Of a DNA stretch of 64,000 nt, positions 40,201-50,125 are shown piece by piece; within the stretch, counting starts at the first letter, position 1, and each line of letters opens with the position of its first letter. The translations under genes were made by a program, and so were the position numbers. The stretch covers positions 2,467,726 to 2,531,725 of the forward strand of contig NC_018263.1 of NCBI RefSeq assembly GCF_000227135.1. Direction: 5' to 3'. The notes under the pieces were generated by a model, which saw only the letters and a list, made by a program, of their open reading frames with translations, was not told where the DNA came from and ran no database searches. Source of the stretch: Leishmania donovani. Taxonomy: Eukaryota > Euglenozoa > Kinetoplastea > Trypanosomatida > Trypanosomatidae.

Positions 40201-41567
40201 TTTGTGTTTGCCGGGTTATGCGTCTGATGGTGCCTTTCCTTCGGTCTGTCGTTTTGCCGTCGTGCTTGTTCCGTTGTGCAAGCTTCTGTCGGGCAGCGCG
40301 GTTGATGGACTGATATGCTTACCTTCGCTTGGGGACGAGAAGTGCGGCAGTGTGCTCGAGGGAGGCGAAAGAGGGAGAGTGTACGTGAGGAGGAGGAGGA
40401 CACCGAGCGACAGCGGATTGTTGCTTACTGGAACTATTCTGCCCACGTGGAGATGAGTGGAGCAACAGGGCAATACGAAGAGCACAGATGGCGTTGCGCT
40501 TGTGTGAATTCCATCGCTGAGGTTTGCTGCGCCGCAGATACGTACTCGCAAGGGGAGCGGCGGTGCCGGTCTGTGAACAATTTGAAAAATCCCGTGAAGG
40601 GAGAGCCGAGACGACGGCTGCTGCGTTGACTTCGAATTCCTTCTCAAGATGCACTGGTCACGAGACGGAGATAAAACAAGGGGGCACGACCAACACACTC
40701 ACACGATCAGCAGAGGCATTTCCGCGGGTGCTCTCGCTTGCCAGAGTACACGGGAAATGGTCTACGCAGTAACTGTTACCCGTCCACTGCGCGCGCGGCA
40801 TGACAGGAAGAGTGAGGATCCCCCACCTCTCCGCGAGGTGATAAGGTGAGAGGGGAGTTGGCAGTTAGGGGACGGAGATGCCTGTGCGTGTGTTCGACAC
40901 CGCCGTGGCGAAAAAAGAAAAAGACTAAAAAAACAAAGAACGTTATGCGCGAAAGACGACGCGGCCGCTTCCATAACAAAATGGAGATGGCGAGGAGAGG
41001 GAGAGAAGGGGAGGAGGAGAGAGAGAGCAGCAGAGGGGAGGAAGCACTTACGCACACACAGAGAGACACAGAGAGAGAGATGCACAGGAGTGGCGATCAA
41101 AAACGTGAAGAGTGTTACATGAACCGGAGTATGTGCATGTGTGCGTCTGTGAGAGTGCACATGTGAGTTAGAGGTGCTCGCCAGCTTCTCTCCACGCACG
41201 CATGCGCCAGGACAGTTACCCAAAGCAGACGCATGACGGCGGCAAAGAAGACGGCAAACGAGCCGCGAAAAAAAAAACGCGCCGTGACACAATCACAGTT
41301 CGACGCGCCGAGAACGTCAGACCAAATCAGAAAAAAAAAACGGATAGAGGAAGAGAGTCATGGGAAAGCGGAGGCACGCAGCCCTTCTCTACAGAGCCCA
41401 CAGCACACTTCGCAGTCGGTGCGAAGTCTTTCCGTGTTCTCCCTCGTCCCGGCTTCTATGGGATGAGCTGCATTTATGCATGAAATCGTGCGCGCACGAT
41501 GCTGGCAAGCGATGGGACGAGGGGAGAGGGGTAAGTGGAGATCGGATTCCTGTCGATGAAGCGCACG
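40201..41567. other. Intergenic region between DM10 protein and MTHFR genes
   Basis: No supportable gene. A long GA-rich block (40980-41085) is a pyrimidine tract in the minus-strand transcript. The part nearest 41567 is probably MTHFR 3' UTR. Confidence 0.55.
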
Positions 41568-42497
41568 TCACTCCACCAGCGCGTTTAGCCGCTTTAGGAC
41601 CTTGAAGGTCTGCGCGCTGTTGTTGAGCGTGTAGAAGTGGAGGTGGTGGTAGTCGAGTCCAGAGGTGCGAATGCACTCAATCATCTGCACACACTGCTCC
41701 ACACCGTACTCCTTGAGACCGTCAGGGTTCTCCTTGAGCTCTTCTACCCGCTTCTTCACATCGCTGGGAACGCTCGTCTTGCACAGTGACACCATCCGCA
41801 CAAACCCGGCGTAGGTCGTGATGGGAAGCAGCCCTGCTAGAATGGGGACCGTAATGCCTATCTCCCGGCAGCGCTTCACGAACTGCACGTACAGGGAGGC
41901 ATCGTAGAAGAGCTGCGTGATGATAAAGCTGGCTCCGGCATCCACCTTCTCCTTGAGGTACTCCAGCTCTTTCTGGTGGTCCTCGTCTGAGATGGCGCCG
42001 TCCTCGGCGATGCGGCTCGGGTGGCCCTCAGGGTAGCCAGCGACCGACACGCAGAAGTAGTCGCCGTACGTGTCGTGAATGTATCTCACAAGATCCCTCG
42101 CGCACGCGAAGCCATCCGGGTCGGCCCGGAACTCCTCACCACGTGGCGGGTCGCCGCGGAGGGCGAGGATGTTGCGGATGCCATGTGTCTTGGCAAAGTC
42201 AAGCGCCTCGTTGATGAGACCTTTCGGCGTGTTGGTGCATGTAATGTGCATATTGATGGGCGTGTCAGGGTACGCATGCTGGAGGTCTTTGCAGAGGCGC
42301 ATCGTCGTGTCACTCGTGCGACCACCAGCGCCCCACGTCAAGTCGAGGAAGACTGGCGACTGACGCATAAAGTTGGGGACTAGCACCTTCATCATGTCCT
42401 CCTCCGCCTTCTCGCTACGAGGGGGGTAAAGCTCATAGGAGGTGTACCACTTGCTAACATCCTCGGCGGCGATTGCGTCACTGATGAGCTTGGACAT
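41568..42497 (-). CDS. MTHFR: Methylenetetrahydrofolate reductase, catalytic-domain form
   Basis: A 309-residue flavoenzyme that reduces 5,10-methylene-tetrahydrofolate to 5-methyl-tetrahydrofolate, feeding methionine synthesis. Family motifs are clear: YELYPPRSEKAEEDM near the start (the catalytic glutamate region E-(F/L)-(F/Y)-PP), LTWGAGGRTSDTT near 53-65, MHITCTNT, NILALRGDPPRGE near 109-121 (folate/FAD pocket), VAGYPEGHPS near 153-162, DAGASFIITQLFYD near 187-200, and the end DYHHLHFYTLNNS. The protein stops at the end of the TIM-barrel catalytic domain, like bacterial MetF, and lacks the C-terminal S-adenosylmethionine-binding regulatory domain of yeast and human enzymes (about 600-650 residues). 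Allosteric inhibition by S-adenosylmethionine is therefore not expected. Confidence 0.97.
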   Translation of the reverse strand: MSKLISDAIAAEDVSKWYTSYELYPPRSEKAEEDMMKVLVPNFMRQSPVFLDLTWGAGGRTSDTTMRLCKDLQHAYPDTPINMHITCTNTPKGLINEALDFAKTHGIRNILALRGDPPRGEEFRADPDGFACARDLVRYIHDTYGDYFCVSVAGYPEGHPSRIAEDGAISDEDHQKELEYLKEKVDAGASFIITQLFYDASLYVQFVKRCREIGITVPILAGLLPITTYAGFVRMVSLCKTSVPSDVKKRVEELKENPDGLKEYGVEQCVQMIECIRTSGLDYHHLHFYTLNNSAQTFKVLKRLNALVE

Positions 42498-42558
42498 GAT
42501 GTCGCTAGATATCTGCCCTTGAAGGGGATACGACTAGAATTAGTTTCGTCAGCGCAGG

Positions 42559-42590
42559 CTGGTTGCCGCGGGAGAGGGGAAGGGCGTGGG
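42559..42590 (-). promoter_or_regulatory. Predicted spliced-leader acceptor for MTHFR
   Basis: A C/T-rich stretch on the minus strand (42571-42590) is followed by CAACCAG, with AG at 42560-42559, about 62 bases before the ATG. Confidence 0.45.
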
Positions 42591-43906
42591 ACAGAGGCAA
42601 GCGAACACGAAAGAAGGGGTGGCGGTGATGGCGGTGGAAGTGTCAGGCTTACGCGGGCAGTGACGTGCAAAGAAAAACAACAACTTCAAGCGAGGCTGCG
42701 GCGGATATATCGGTGTGGCCTGGGCGGCACGGCTGGGAGATGGCAAACCACAAATCCTACAAGCACTGCCAACGCTCGAGAGTTTATCGCTGTATGCATG
42801 TAGGTAGGGATGCACTTGCACGTCTGCGTATGTTGCAATTGCTTAAATGATGCGTGACTGCGTATAAATCCGCAAAGAAGTGCGTGCTTTGGCAGCGACG
42901 TGAAAGGCAGAGAGAGGGAGGAGGGGGGGCGGAGCGGAGGGCGGCAGGTTCGTAGTCCACCAAACAGGTCATGCCACGCACCACAGCAGAGCACGCGCCA
43001 AGGTAACGAGAGGATGAAGAATGTGGCGCGACCTCGCCGAAGTCTCCAATGTACTGCAAGTGTGGGTGGGTGATGGGGACGCGCGAAGGAGGAAGCGAGA
43101 ACAAGCGCGTGTAAGCAGAGCTTGCCTTCAATAACGCGCACAACGTCCCCCCCCATGCCTGGTCCGATGATTGCATAGCGCTTTCATGCGATTTGCTGAG
43201 CGTACATACAGCATACACAATATTCTCACCTAAAAACACACGCACACTTCTACAAACACACACACACACACACAATTGCAGGAGAAAGAAAGGAGAAAAA
43301 CACAAAAACAGACGAAAGTGAGAAAGTTACTCGAAAGATGTTATGGAGAGATAACAAAGAGCGAACACACGCGCCGAGGACCGTGCACATGCACCGTATC
43401 TTCTTTAGCAGCTACACTTATCCAGCCGCCGTCAGCACATGGCCGCACAAGAAAATTCGTTTCCGCCTTCGGGCACACACACACACGCCCAAACATTCAC
43501 ACCGCGGTGGTATATTATATGCGCATCGCATCCTTTTCGTGTTTCGGCCACCACCACACTCATGTTTTCACCGTCGACAAAAAGACGGTTCAAAAGGCAG
43601 GCGCTCACCACAGCCCACCTCTTCCTCATGCACAAGCTGCGAGTAGCTCACACAGGGAAGTAGCGACAGCACAGAAGACTCAAATCACCGGCAACGGCCT
43701 ATTCATTCTAAAGTACAGAAGCGGAAAAACAAAGGAATCGGTGAGAACAGTGCGAGGGAGCACGTGGAGGGTGAGTGACTAAATGAGCAGCGTATGTTTT
43801 CACTTTGTTGCTCTCTCTCTATCTGTTACTTGCCTTTCCGGGGGATTGTCCCCCTCACCGTGATCGTGCGTCACACTTGTGTCCCTCCGCGCTTGGGACA
43901 AGTAAC
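42591..43906. other. Intergenic region between MTHFR and NSA2
   Basis: No gene seen. A CA microsatellite lies at 43256-43274, and a purine block (42908-42935) forms a pyrimidine tract in the transcript. The rightmost part is NSA2 3' UTR. Confidence 0.55.
43256..43274. repeat. CA dinucleotide microsatellite
   Basis: About nine uninterrupted CA units in the spacer between MTHFR and NSA2. Confidence 0.95.
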
Positions 43907-44689
43907 TCAGACGAGCAGCACGGCATTGATGCAGCCGTCGTTCTCCGGGTTGTTTGTTACCTGCGCGTACTTGCCCCACACTACCTTACCAGACGGCGTC
44001 ACCAGACCTAACTCGGACACGTTCACCTCAATCACGGAGCCCTTCGTGATGACGCCAAGGCCGGTGTACATCTTGCCCTGCGGGTTCTTCTTGACAGAGA
44101 TGATGGGGAGGCAGAAGGTGGCCTTCAGCTCCGGGTGGGTGACGTGGGCCTTCTTGAAGCGCAGTGCCATGGGCCGAATGAAGCGCTCCATCTTCGGCAT
44201 GCGGCGGGTGAAGGTCTCCCCGACGAATGTTACCTTGTTCACCAAGCGTTTCCACGACTTCTTCCCGCGCTTGCCAGAGGTGACAGCCTTGAGCATCTCA
44301 TCCTCCGACACCGTCTTGACCTTCTCGATCGGCACGGCCCACTTGCCGGCTTTCTCCTTCCTCTTCTGCTTCAACGAGTTTGACAGCACCTTGGCGCGGT
44401 CGGCCTCGCTACGGTCCATCAGGAAGCCGGGCAAAGCATTCTTGGGCCCCTTGTCCTTCACCCGCTCCGTCGTCTGCTTCTCCTCATGCTCACGGATCTT
44501 CTTGCGGATTTCAGCCTTTTCCGCGTAGCGGGCCTTTTGCGCCAGCTTGGCCTTTATACCACGCACCCGCTTCAGGTAGTTCGCATCCGTGTGCGCCTTG
44601 CGGGCTTCGCGCTTGCGGGTGCGCTCGACATGGTCAAGGCGGCGACCGTAGCGCTTCTGCGCTTGCTCAATGTACTCGTTCTGCGGCAT
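43907..44689 (-). CDS. NSA2: Ribosome biogenesis protein NSA2 (TINP1)
   Basis: A 260-residue protein, exactly the usual eukaryotic NSA2 length. It starts [20 protein letters not shown], the conserved N-terminal block, followed by a highly basic helix ([38 protein letters not shown]) and an eS8-like beta domain with [18 protein letters not shown] and [20 protein letters not shown] near the end. NSA2 acts in the nucleus on pre-60S particles, in processing of 27S pre-rRNA towards 25S/5.8S rRNA, and is essential in yeast. The whole length is collinear with the family and nothing is missing. A pyrimidine tract with AG 25 bases upstream fits the chosen start. Confidence 0.97.
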   Translation of the reverse strand: MPQNEYIEQAQKRYGRRLDHVERTRKREARKAHTDANYLKRVRGIKAKLAQKARYAEKAEIRKKIREHEEKQTTERVKDKGPKNALPGFLMDRSEADRAKVLSNSLKQKRKEKAGKWAVPIEKVKTVSEDEMLKAVTSGKRGKKSWKRLVNKVTFVGETFTRRMPKMERFIRPMALRFKKAHVTHPELKATFCLPIISVKKNPQGKMYTGLGVITKGSVIEVNVSELGLVTPSGKVVWGKYAQVTNNPENDGCINAVLLV

Positions 44690-44713
44690 CGTCTCAGGCT
44701 TCGACGGCGGGCG

Positions 44714-44735
44714 CTAGAGGGGAAAGGGTGGAGCT
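44714..44735 (-). promoter_or_regulatory. Predicted spliced-leader acceptor for NSA2
   Basis: The minus strand reads ctccaccctttcccctctag, an almost pure pyrimidine tract ending in AG at 44715-44714, 25 bases before the NSA2 ATG. Confidence 0.65.
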
Positions 44736-45469
44736 AAAAGATGCGCAACGGACAAAAAGGGGGGAGGGAGGAGAGAGAGAGCACAGCAACAAGTTTAACA
44801 CAAAGGGGTGGCGGTGGTGGTGGTGAGGAAGTGAGGAGCGCCAGCACCTTCTCACGAAAGCTTGTGCAGTGCCGCGCGCGTAGTTGCAGTGTGGAGAGAG
44901 ACAAGGGAGGAGAGCAGGTGCCAGACCGCACGCGAGAGCGATGGAGAGAAAAAGATGAAGAGGAGAGCGAGAACAGTAAGTGCGATGATTCGGGGAGAAG
45001 AAGGGGTGGTGCTGGTGGTCCATGTTCGTTTCCTTCGCACACTTCAGTGTGCTCTTTCCGGTCGTCTGTTGGGCAAGGCAGGACGGGGGCGCTGGAGCTG
45101 GTGTCGGAGGGAAAGGGTGGGAGCGCAGGATGAGAAATAAAAGGATGACGTCGCCGCACAGGTGTCGTTCGCCACGCATCGCCCGTGCAGTTTTCTGGCA
45201 CGTGAGGAGCACGCATACATAGCACACGTGCACAACCATGGTGGTTTTCGTTCTTGTGGAGGGGGTGACCACTAGTACAGAGTTGTGGCGGCCATGAAGG
45301 AGGAGAAACAGTGCTGAGAGGAGCAGTGGTGGGGGAGCGGTGGATCGAATCGCGGCACAACACGTCGGCAGTCGAGCCCAAACCAGAGGTGTCACGCTTT
45401 TCCGCGTCGTCTCCTACGTGTGCGCTGGCGTCGCGCTTTCTTCCTACCGATGATCTGCCTTCCGCTTGC
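44736..45469. other. Intergenic region right of NSA2
   Basis: No supportable gene; several purine-rich blocks on the plus strand, for example near 44759-44782 and 44930-44975. Probably 3' UTR of the small hypothetical gene. Confidence 0.55.
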
Positions 45470-45922
45470 TCACGATTTCGCAAAGAACAAGACTTCGGTG
45501 AACTCACGCACCATCGCGTCCATCACGTGCTGCTCATGCTTGGGTAGGCGGGCCATGCTGAAGGTCGGGTACGCGGCGCAGGGAGGTGCCGTGCCGGCAG
45601 TCACCGAGGGAGAGGCATTTACCTCTGGATAGGAGGGGTCTGAGGTGATGGCAAGCGCCTCCTGCAAACGCGGCGACGGTGGTGTGCGCGTTAAATCATC
45701 ATCACGGGTGCGGTTACGCTTCACAATGCGCAGACGATCCTCCACGCTGTGCAGTCCGCCGACTGAGCCGCTGATGGGAAGAATAGGGACGCTTGTACTC
45801 GGGTTGAGCGGAACCACCCCAGCCACCGGGGCCGAGCTGGGTCGCTCATAGGAGGGAGAGACGACGTGGCGCGGGCTCAGCCCACCAGCACTTGCGGTGC
45901 TTCGACGCGATCGGAAAAGCAT
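45470..45922 (-). CDS. Hypothetical protein, serine/proline-rich
   Basis: A 150-residue protein from MLFRSRRSTASAGG; the frame opens 28 codons earlier (46006), but that extension looks untranslated. The first 70 residues are rich in serine, proline and arginine and probably disordered. A short segment VEDRLRIVKRNRTRDDD follows, then a C-terminal helix (LPKHEQHVMDAMVREFTEVLFFAKS) that is the most ordered-looking part and may be an interaction helix. No known domain is recognised. It sits between NSA2 and the HU-domain gene in the same orientation. Confidence 0.55.
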   Translation of the reverse strand: MLFRSRRSTASAGGLSPRHVVSPSYERPSSAPVAGVVPLNPSTSVPILPISGSVGGLHSVEDRLRIVKRNRTRDDDLTRTPPSPRLQEALAITSDPSYPEVNASPSVTAGTAPPCAAYPTFSMARLPKHEQHVMDAMVREFTEVLFFAKS

Positions 45923-46846
45923 CGAAGAATTGCAAACATACACCAAACCTTCAATAGGTCTCAAGATGTCTGGATGCGTGTGCGTGCCCGTGAGAGAGTC
46001 GTGCAATGGTCAACACCGTGCTCTTCTGCTGACACACTACTGCATCCATAGACAGTCGATGGAGGCAGTTGCAGCAGCGGACTAGCTTATGATTCCTGAA
46101 CGGTTCACGTAGGATCGATCGGGCACCGCACAACTTGAGCAGGTGGAGTGAGGTAGACTTCTTTTTTTACTTTCGACTTCCCACTGCGCTGCAACGGATT
46201 ATACGCGCACATAAACGAAAACCCATGCGCCGACTCTTCCATGTACGTGTTGGGTGAGGCGCAGGCGGATTTGCTAAGGCATGGGAAGGCCACAGGGGGT
46301 TGAGCAGGAGGGAAGACGAGGGTGTCGGAGCAGTGTGGGAAGGGGGCAGCGAGTCGCAGCAGTACATGTAAGATGAGGGGCTTGTGACGAATGACCCAGC
46401 AGGGGTGGGCTCAGTGTGTGTGCGTTGGGGAGGGGGGGGGACATGAGAAGTTTGATCATCGGGTCTGCGAGAGTGAGGCACTAGGCAGCTCGTGCGCCTA
46501 CGTACTCACATGGATCGACCTTTCCGCTGCCCTCGCTCAGCGAGTGCGGTGGCAAGAGCGGTGCACCTTATCCTTCTCTGAAACTGAAGACGCAAAAAAA
46601 AAGGCATGCAGGCACATGAGCCTCAGACACACACACACACACACAAAAAGAAACAAAAGGGCACCATACGCACAGCCAACACACCATCATGAGGGCGGGA
46701 GGAGAGGCGCATCGTGAAGGCCAGCCATCGCAAGTTTAGTCGCGCATGAGACGATCGCGTAGCAAGTCTTCCTGCATCACGGCCGCACGCCAAGTGGTGG
46801 TGCTACGCCACTGAGACTCTGTCCGTGAATAGCCGCTACATGCGTC
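45923..46846. other. Intergenic region
   Basis: No gene seen. It holds a G run near 46427-46440 (C tract in the transcript) and a CA microsatellite near 46627-46645. Probably 3' UTR of the HU-domain gene plus a trans-splice region for the gene to the left. Confidence 0.55.
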
Positions 46847-48445
46847 TCAATACTCGCGGTATTGAAGAAGAGTTCCGATATGATCGCTGTCGAGCTGTTT
46901 TGAATCAAACCGTTTGCGCCCAAAGCGGGGTACGCCCTCATGGGTCTGCCCGGGCCTTGTGGCCGCTGCGAGGGCGTCGATGTGTGTGCTAGTGTCTATG
47001 CTCGCGGAGTGCTTTTCGTGTGTCGCCGGTGACGGCCCCACTGTTGCTGCTGAGCCCGCCCCGCGTGAAGGCGCCTCGTACGGCTGAGAGTAGATCAGGT
47101 CCCGTGCCGCACTTGACTCGTGGTACGTGCGGCGGGAAATGGGTCGGCTAAAAGGCTCCTCGTCACGCAGAATACGTTCTAGTTCCGCGTCCTTGCGAGC
47201 GAGGGGGCGGTTCTCTGCTGGCATGGTGGGCGGCTTCGCCATGTCGGACTCATCGACGATTTCTATGACCTCCACCTCAGGTTCGTCATTGGCCGCCACG
47301 CCGTGGCGGTGCGAGGGTGCCGAAGAAGCCGAATGGGGGTGACGCTGCCCGTGCTGGTGAGATTGCTCGGGGGCTGCGGCCGTGTCCCGAGGATCAGAGC
47401 GAGTGATGATGTTGTAGACAGACTCCCCGGACGCACTCGGCGGTGGCAGGCCGACGCGTCGTAGCTCGTCGTCGAAGTCATCTGCACCGGCAGCCTCTGC
47501 GTAGTTCACCGCGTTTTCAACGGGATCAGCATAGCATCTGCCACCGTCATAGCGTTCAATACGCCGGTCCAGGTCCTCCTGGAGGCGGCGCATCTCTCGC
47601 TCTGCGACCGCGGCTGAGTGTGACGCCCTTCTGCGCTGCTCTTCCTGCTGTGCGATCTCGTCAAAGAGTCGACCAGACGGCGAGGCAGCGATGAAGACTG
47701 GCTTCTTCGCCTCTATGCCGTCGCCTGCCGTGGACGCCGGGGTGGCACGCCAGCTGGCCCGTGAGAGGCATGACGTCGACGGACGCGATGCGGCCGCCGA
47801 GCTGAACGCGGAGGATGTCGTGGTGTCCGCCCGCTTCTGCAGTGCCTCATACCCTTCGCGCTGCAGCTCTCCAGGCCACTTGCGGCTGTCGATCTCGTAC
47901 ATGTCGATGCACAGCTCCCCATCCATGCTGATTACCACTTTCTGTTTCTTCATGGAAATGGTGGCGACGCCTGGCAGCGACAGCTGGAGCACGCGTCCGC
48001 GCGAAAGCCCCTCGCCAAGGTACAGAAAGAACTCTTTGAGCGCCGCGGAGGCAATGCGCGCGGGCACGCCACACACTGCTACAACGTCAGCCATGCTCAC
48101 TCGCACATAGCCTTCCCCGCCAGGCCGCTCCAGTGGCACTTTGCCGGTGTCCACACCGTAACGATTTGCGTAGTTGAGGTTGATGCCAAAGCACAGCTTA
48201 CGCGTTTTGTAGGGGTTTTGCTGCCGATCGCGCAGCAGAACGTACTCCTCGGTCCACAGCGCGCCGAATGGTGCGATTTGTACCGCGCTGCCGTCCAGGA
48301 GCAGGCGACGCGCCACTACCGCCACCGCCACCCAGACCTTCTCTAACTCACTCAAGAGGAACACGCTCTTATCTGATGCGTTTTGCCCTGCGGCACACTC
48401 AGCGAGCGCCACGTTAGTCGTGATGGCCCCACGACTGCTCAACAT
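46847..48445 (-). CDS. CCDC81-type protein with tandem HU-like domains
   Basis: A 532-residue protein. Residues about 25-170 fit the two consecutive HU-like domains of the eukaryotic CCDC81 family. The first has FLLSELEKVWVAVAVVARRL followed by a short beta region (VQIAPFGALW). The second is VSMADVVAVCGVPARIASAA with KEFFLYLGEGLSRGRVLQLS, LPGVATISMKKQKVVISM. The family is related to bacterial DNA-binding HU by fold but in eukaryotes is linked to centrosomes, basal bodies and motile cilia. The rest (about 200-532) is low-complexity, serine/alanine-rich, with one charged helix (QQEEQRRRASHSAAVAEREM) and an acidic patch (EPEVEVIEIVDESD). The short basic end (FGRKRFDSKQLDSDHIGTLL) looks conserved. 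A basal-body or flagellar role is inferred from the family only. Confidence 0.68.
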   Translation of the reverse strand: MLSSRGAITTNVALAECAAGQNASDKSVFLLSELEKVWVAVAVVARRLLLDGSAVQIAPFGALWTEEYVLLRDRQQNPYKTRKLCFGINLNYANRYGVDTGKVPLERPGGEGYVRVSMADVVAVCGVPARIASAALKEFFLYLGEGLSRGRVLQLSLPGVATISMKKQKVVISMDGELCIDMYEIDSRKWPGELQREGYEALQKRADTTTSSAFSSAAASRPSTSCLSRASWRATPASTAGDGIEAKKPVFIAASPSGRLFDEIAQQEEQRRRASHSAAVAEREMRRLQEDLDRRIERYDGGRCYADPVENAVNYAEAAGADDFDDELRRVGLPPPSASGESVYNIITRSDPRDTAAAPEQSHQHGQRHPHSASSAPSHRHGVAANDEPEVEVIEIVDESDMAKPPTMPAENRPLARKDAELERILRDEEPFSRPISRRTYHESSAARDLIYSQPYEAPSRGAGSAATVGPSPATHEKHSASIDTSTHIDALAAATRPGQTHEGVPRFGRKRFDSKQLDSDHIGTLLQYREY

Positions 48446-49438
48446 CTCGCTTGTGTGTCTCTCTGTGTATGCGTGTGTATGGTGCGTGCACTTGGCAGCG
48501 CGTTAATGTATTCGCCTGTGATCCCGTAAAGGAAATGTACGGCGGGACGGGGTGGCTCTTTCTCTCCTTTTATTTTTCGTGTATTCGTGTGCTGTCGCAC
48601 GCCGTCGCGGCGCACCGCTGAAATACAACGCTGCAGGGTAGAGGTACAAAATGCCAATGTGAATAAGGGATGAAGGGGTTGGTGCATGCGTGCCGTGTGC
48701 GTGTGTGTGTGTGTATGGGAGGGGGAGGCGCAGTGAGGGGTTGGCGCGTCAAGATAGGCGTGAGCGCTTGCGTTTCTGGCTGTGTCTCAGTGAACGCGCA
48801 CACTGTGCAGCCTCCGACGCGCGCGCAGTGGTACCCACACATGCATGCACACATGAAAGAGCATAAAGAGCAGGGTCGGGAACAAGAAACGAACACCGGT
48901 CCGTGTGAGTCGATAGAAGGGAAGAGAGGAAGCCGCGCGCCGCTTCAACGGCAGCAAGGGTGAGTAAGCCGCAGAAGCGCCTGAGAAAACACCGCTGTTT
49001 CGCAAGAGTGGGCGAGTGCACGGCAGCAGGCGTCTCGGGATGATAAGAGGACGAGCTCGTACCTCTCGTGGGCCGGTAGCGTTCCTTTCTTCTCTATGGT
49101 CACCGAGGGTGCAAGTTATTGAAAGGAAAGAAAGGGCGGGCGAGACAGGAATGAAGGGAGAAGAGGGCAAAGGCAGGTAAGCAGTCACTCACGTGTAAGG
49201 GGTGATGGTGCAGGAAAGCAAGAGCAAAAAAAAAGGAGTCAGCTTGGAGTGAGAAAGAAGGACTACATGGCGATGGAGTCAGAGGGGGGTTCGAGTGCCG
49301 GCGGGCACGGTTCACTGCCGTTTCAGGGCCGGTGAGGTGCGAAAGCAGCGCGCAGCGCTGCCATCCTTGGTTCTATGTACTCCATGTCACAGCAGGCTCC
49401 GCCTCAAGCGTTTGGTCGACGACCCGCTGCGCCGGCCA
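48446..49438. other. Intergenic region between HU-domain and TB2/DP1 genes
   Basis: No supportable gene. A GT microsatellite lies near 48699-48714; other short CA/GT runs occur. Probably mostly 3' UTR of the TB2/DP1 gene. Confidence 0.55.
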
Positions 49439-50125
49439 TCACCTCTCGTCACTATTGTCGTAGAAGAGCGACGGCAGCTCTAGTGGGACGGAGCGGGTGG
49501 CCGGCAGTGGTCGCGGCGGGGGAGAGATGCGGGCGTCCTCCACCTCTCCCCCGCCGCGCTCCTGCGACATGCGGCGGGGCAGCGGGGCCACCCGTACCGT
49601 GGTGGTCGAGGAGACCTCCATCAACGTCTTGGCAATCCCCGCGGCCGCGGCGATGCCTCGCAGCAGTCCGATGCACACCTGTGCGCCATACTGAGTGAGC
49701 CCGGAGTTACAAATGGTCTGCACGTGACGTGCGACGACGGAGTCGATCACGGGGAAGTATGTATCGACGAGGCTCGAAAAGAGCCTTTCGTAGACCTGCA
49801 CCGCACCGAGAAAGCGATGATGCGAAAAGTACAGGGCTAGAGCGATGCGGGCGCATAGGTAAAGCCAGCGTATCGCGATAAAGGGGGAGAGAAACAGCAC
49901 ATCAGCCACCTCCAGAAGCCATGCAAAGATGAGCGTCAGCGTCACGTTTGTCACCTGCAGTGCATCGGGGTCTGGCGAGCGGCAGAGCTGCGCGCCGTAG
50001 ATGACCGGCTGCACAAAGGAGAGGTACATGAGGTAGCCCCGCAAAAGAAACTCTAGCATTGTGTACATCCATGTAAAGGGTGCTGCGATGTCCGTGGGGG
50101 TGTGCTGTGGTGGAAGTAGTGGCAC
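49439..50125 (-). CDS. TB2/DP1/HVA22 (REEP/YOP1-like) membrane protein
   Basis: A 228-residue protein. It contains the hydrophobic hairpin pattern of the TB2/DP1/HVA22 family, whose members (REEP5, Yop1p) shape tubular endoplasmic reticulum. Seen: MYLSFVQPVIYGAQ near 33-46, a hydrophobic run VTNVTLTLIFAWLLEVADVL near 58-77, and FIAIRWLYLCARIALALYF near 82-100, then HHRFLGAVQVYERLFSSLVD, corresponding to the family's amphipathic C-terminal helix. The tail (about 175-228) is proline/arginine-rich and probably cytosolic. Yop1 and REEP5 are about 180-190 residues, so the tail is extra. The start could also be the methionine at residue 20 or 23; nothing decides it. Confidence 0.78.
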   Translation of the reverse strand: MPLLPPQHTPTDIAAPFTWMYTMLEFLLRGYLMYLSFVQPVIYGAQLCRSPDPDALQVTNVTLTLIFAWLLEVADVLFLSPFIAIRWLYLCARIALALYFSHHRFLGAVQVYERLFSSLVDTYFPVIDSVVARHVQTICNSGLTQYGAQVCIGLLRGIAAAAGIAKTLMEVSSTTTVRVAPLPRRMSQERGGGEVEDARISPPPRPLPATRSVPLELPSLFYDNSDER

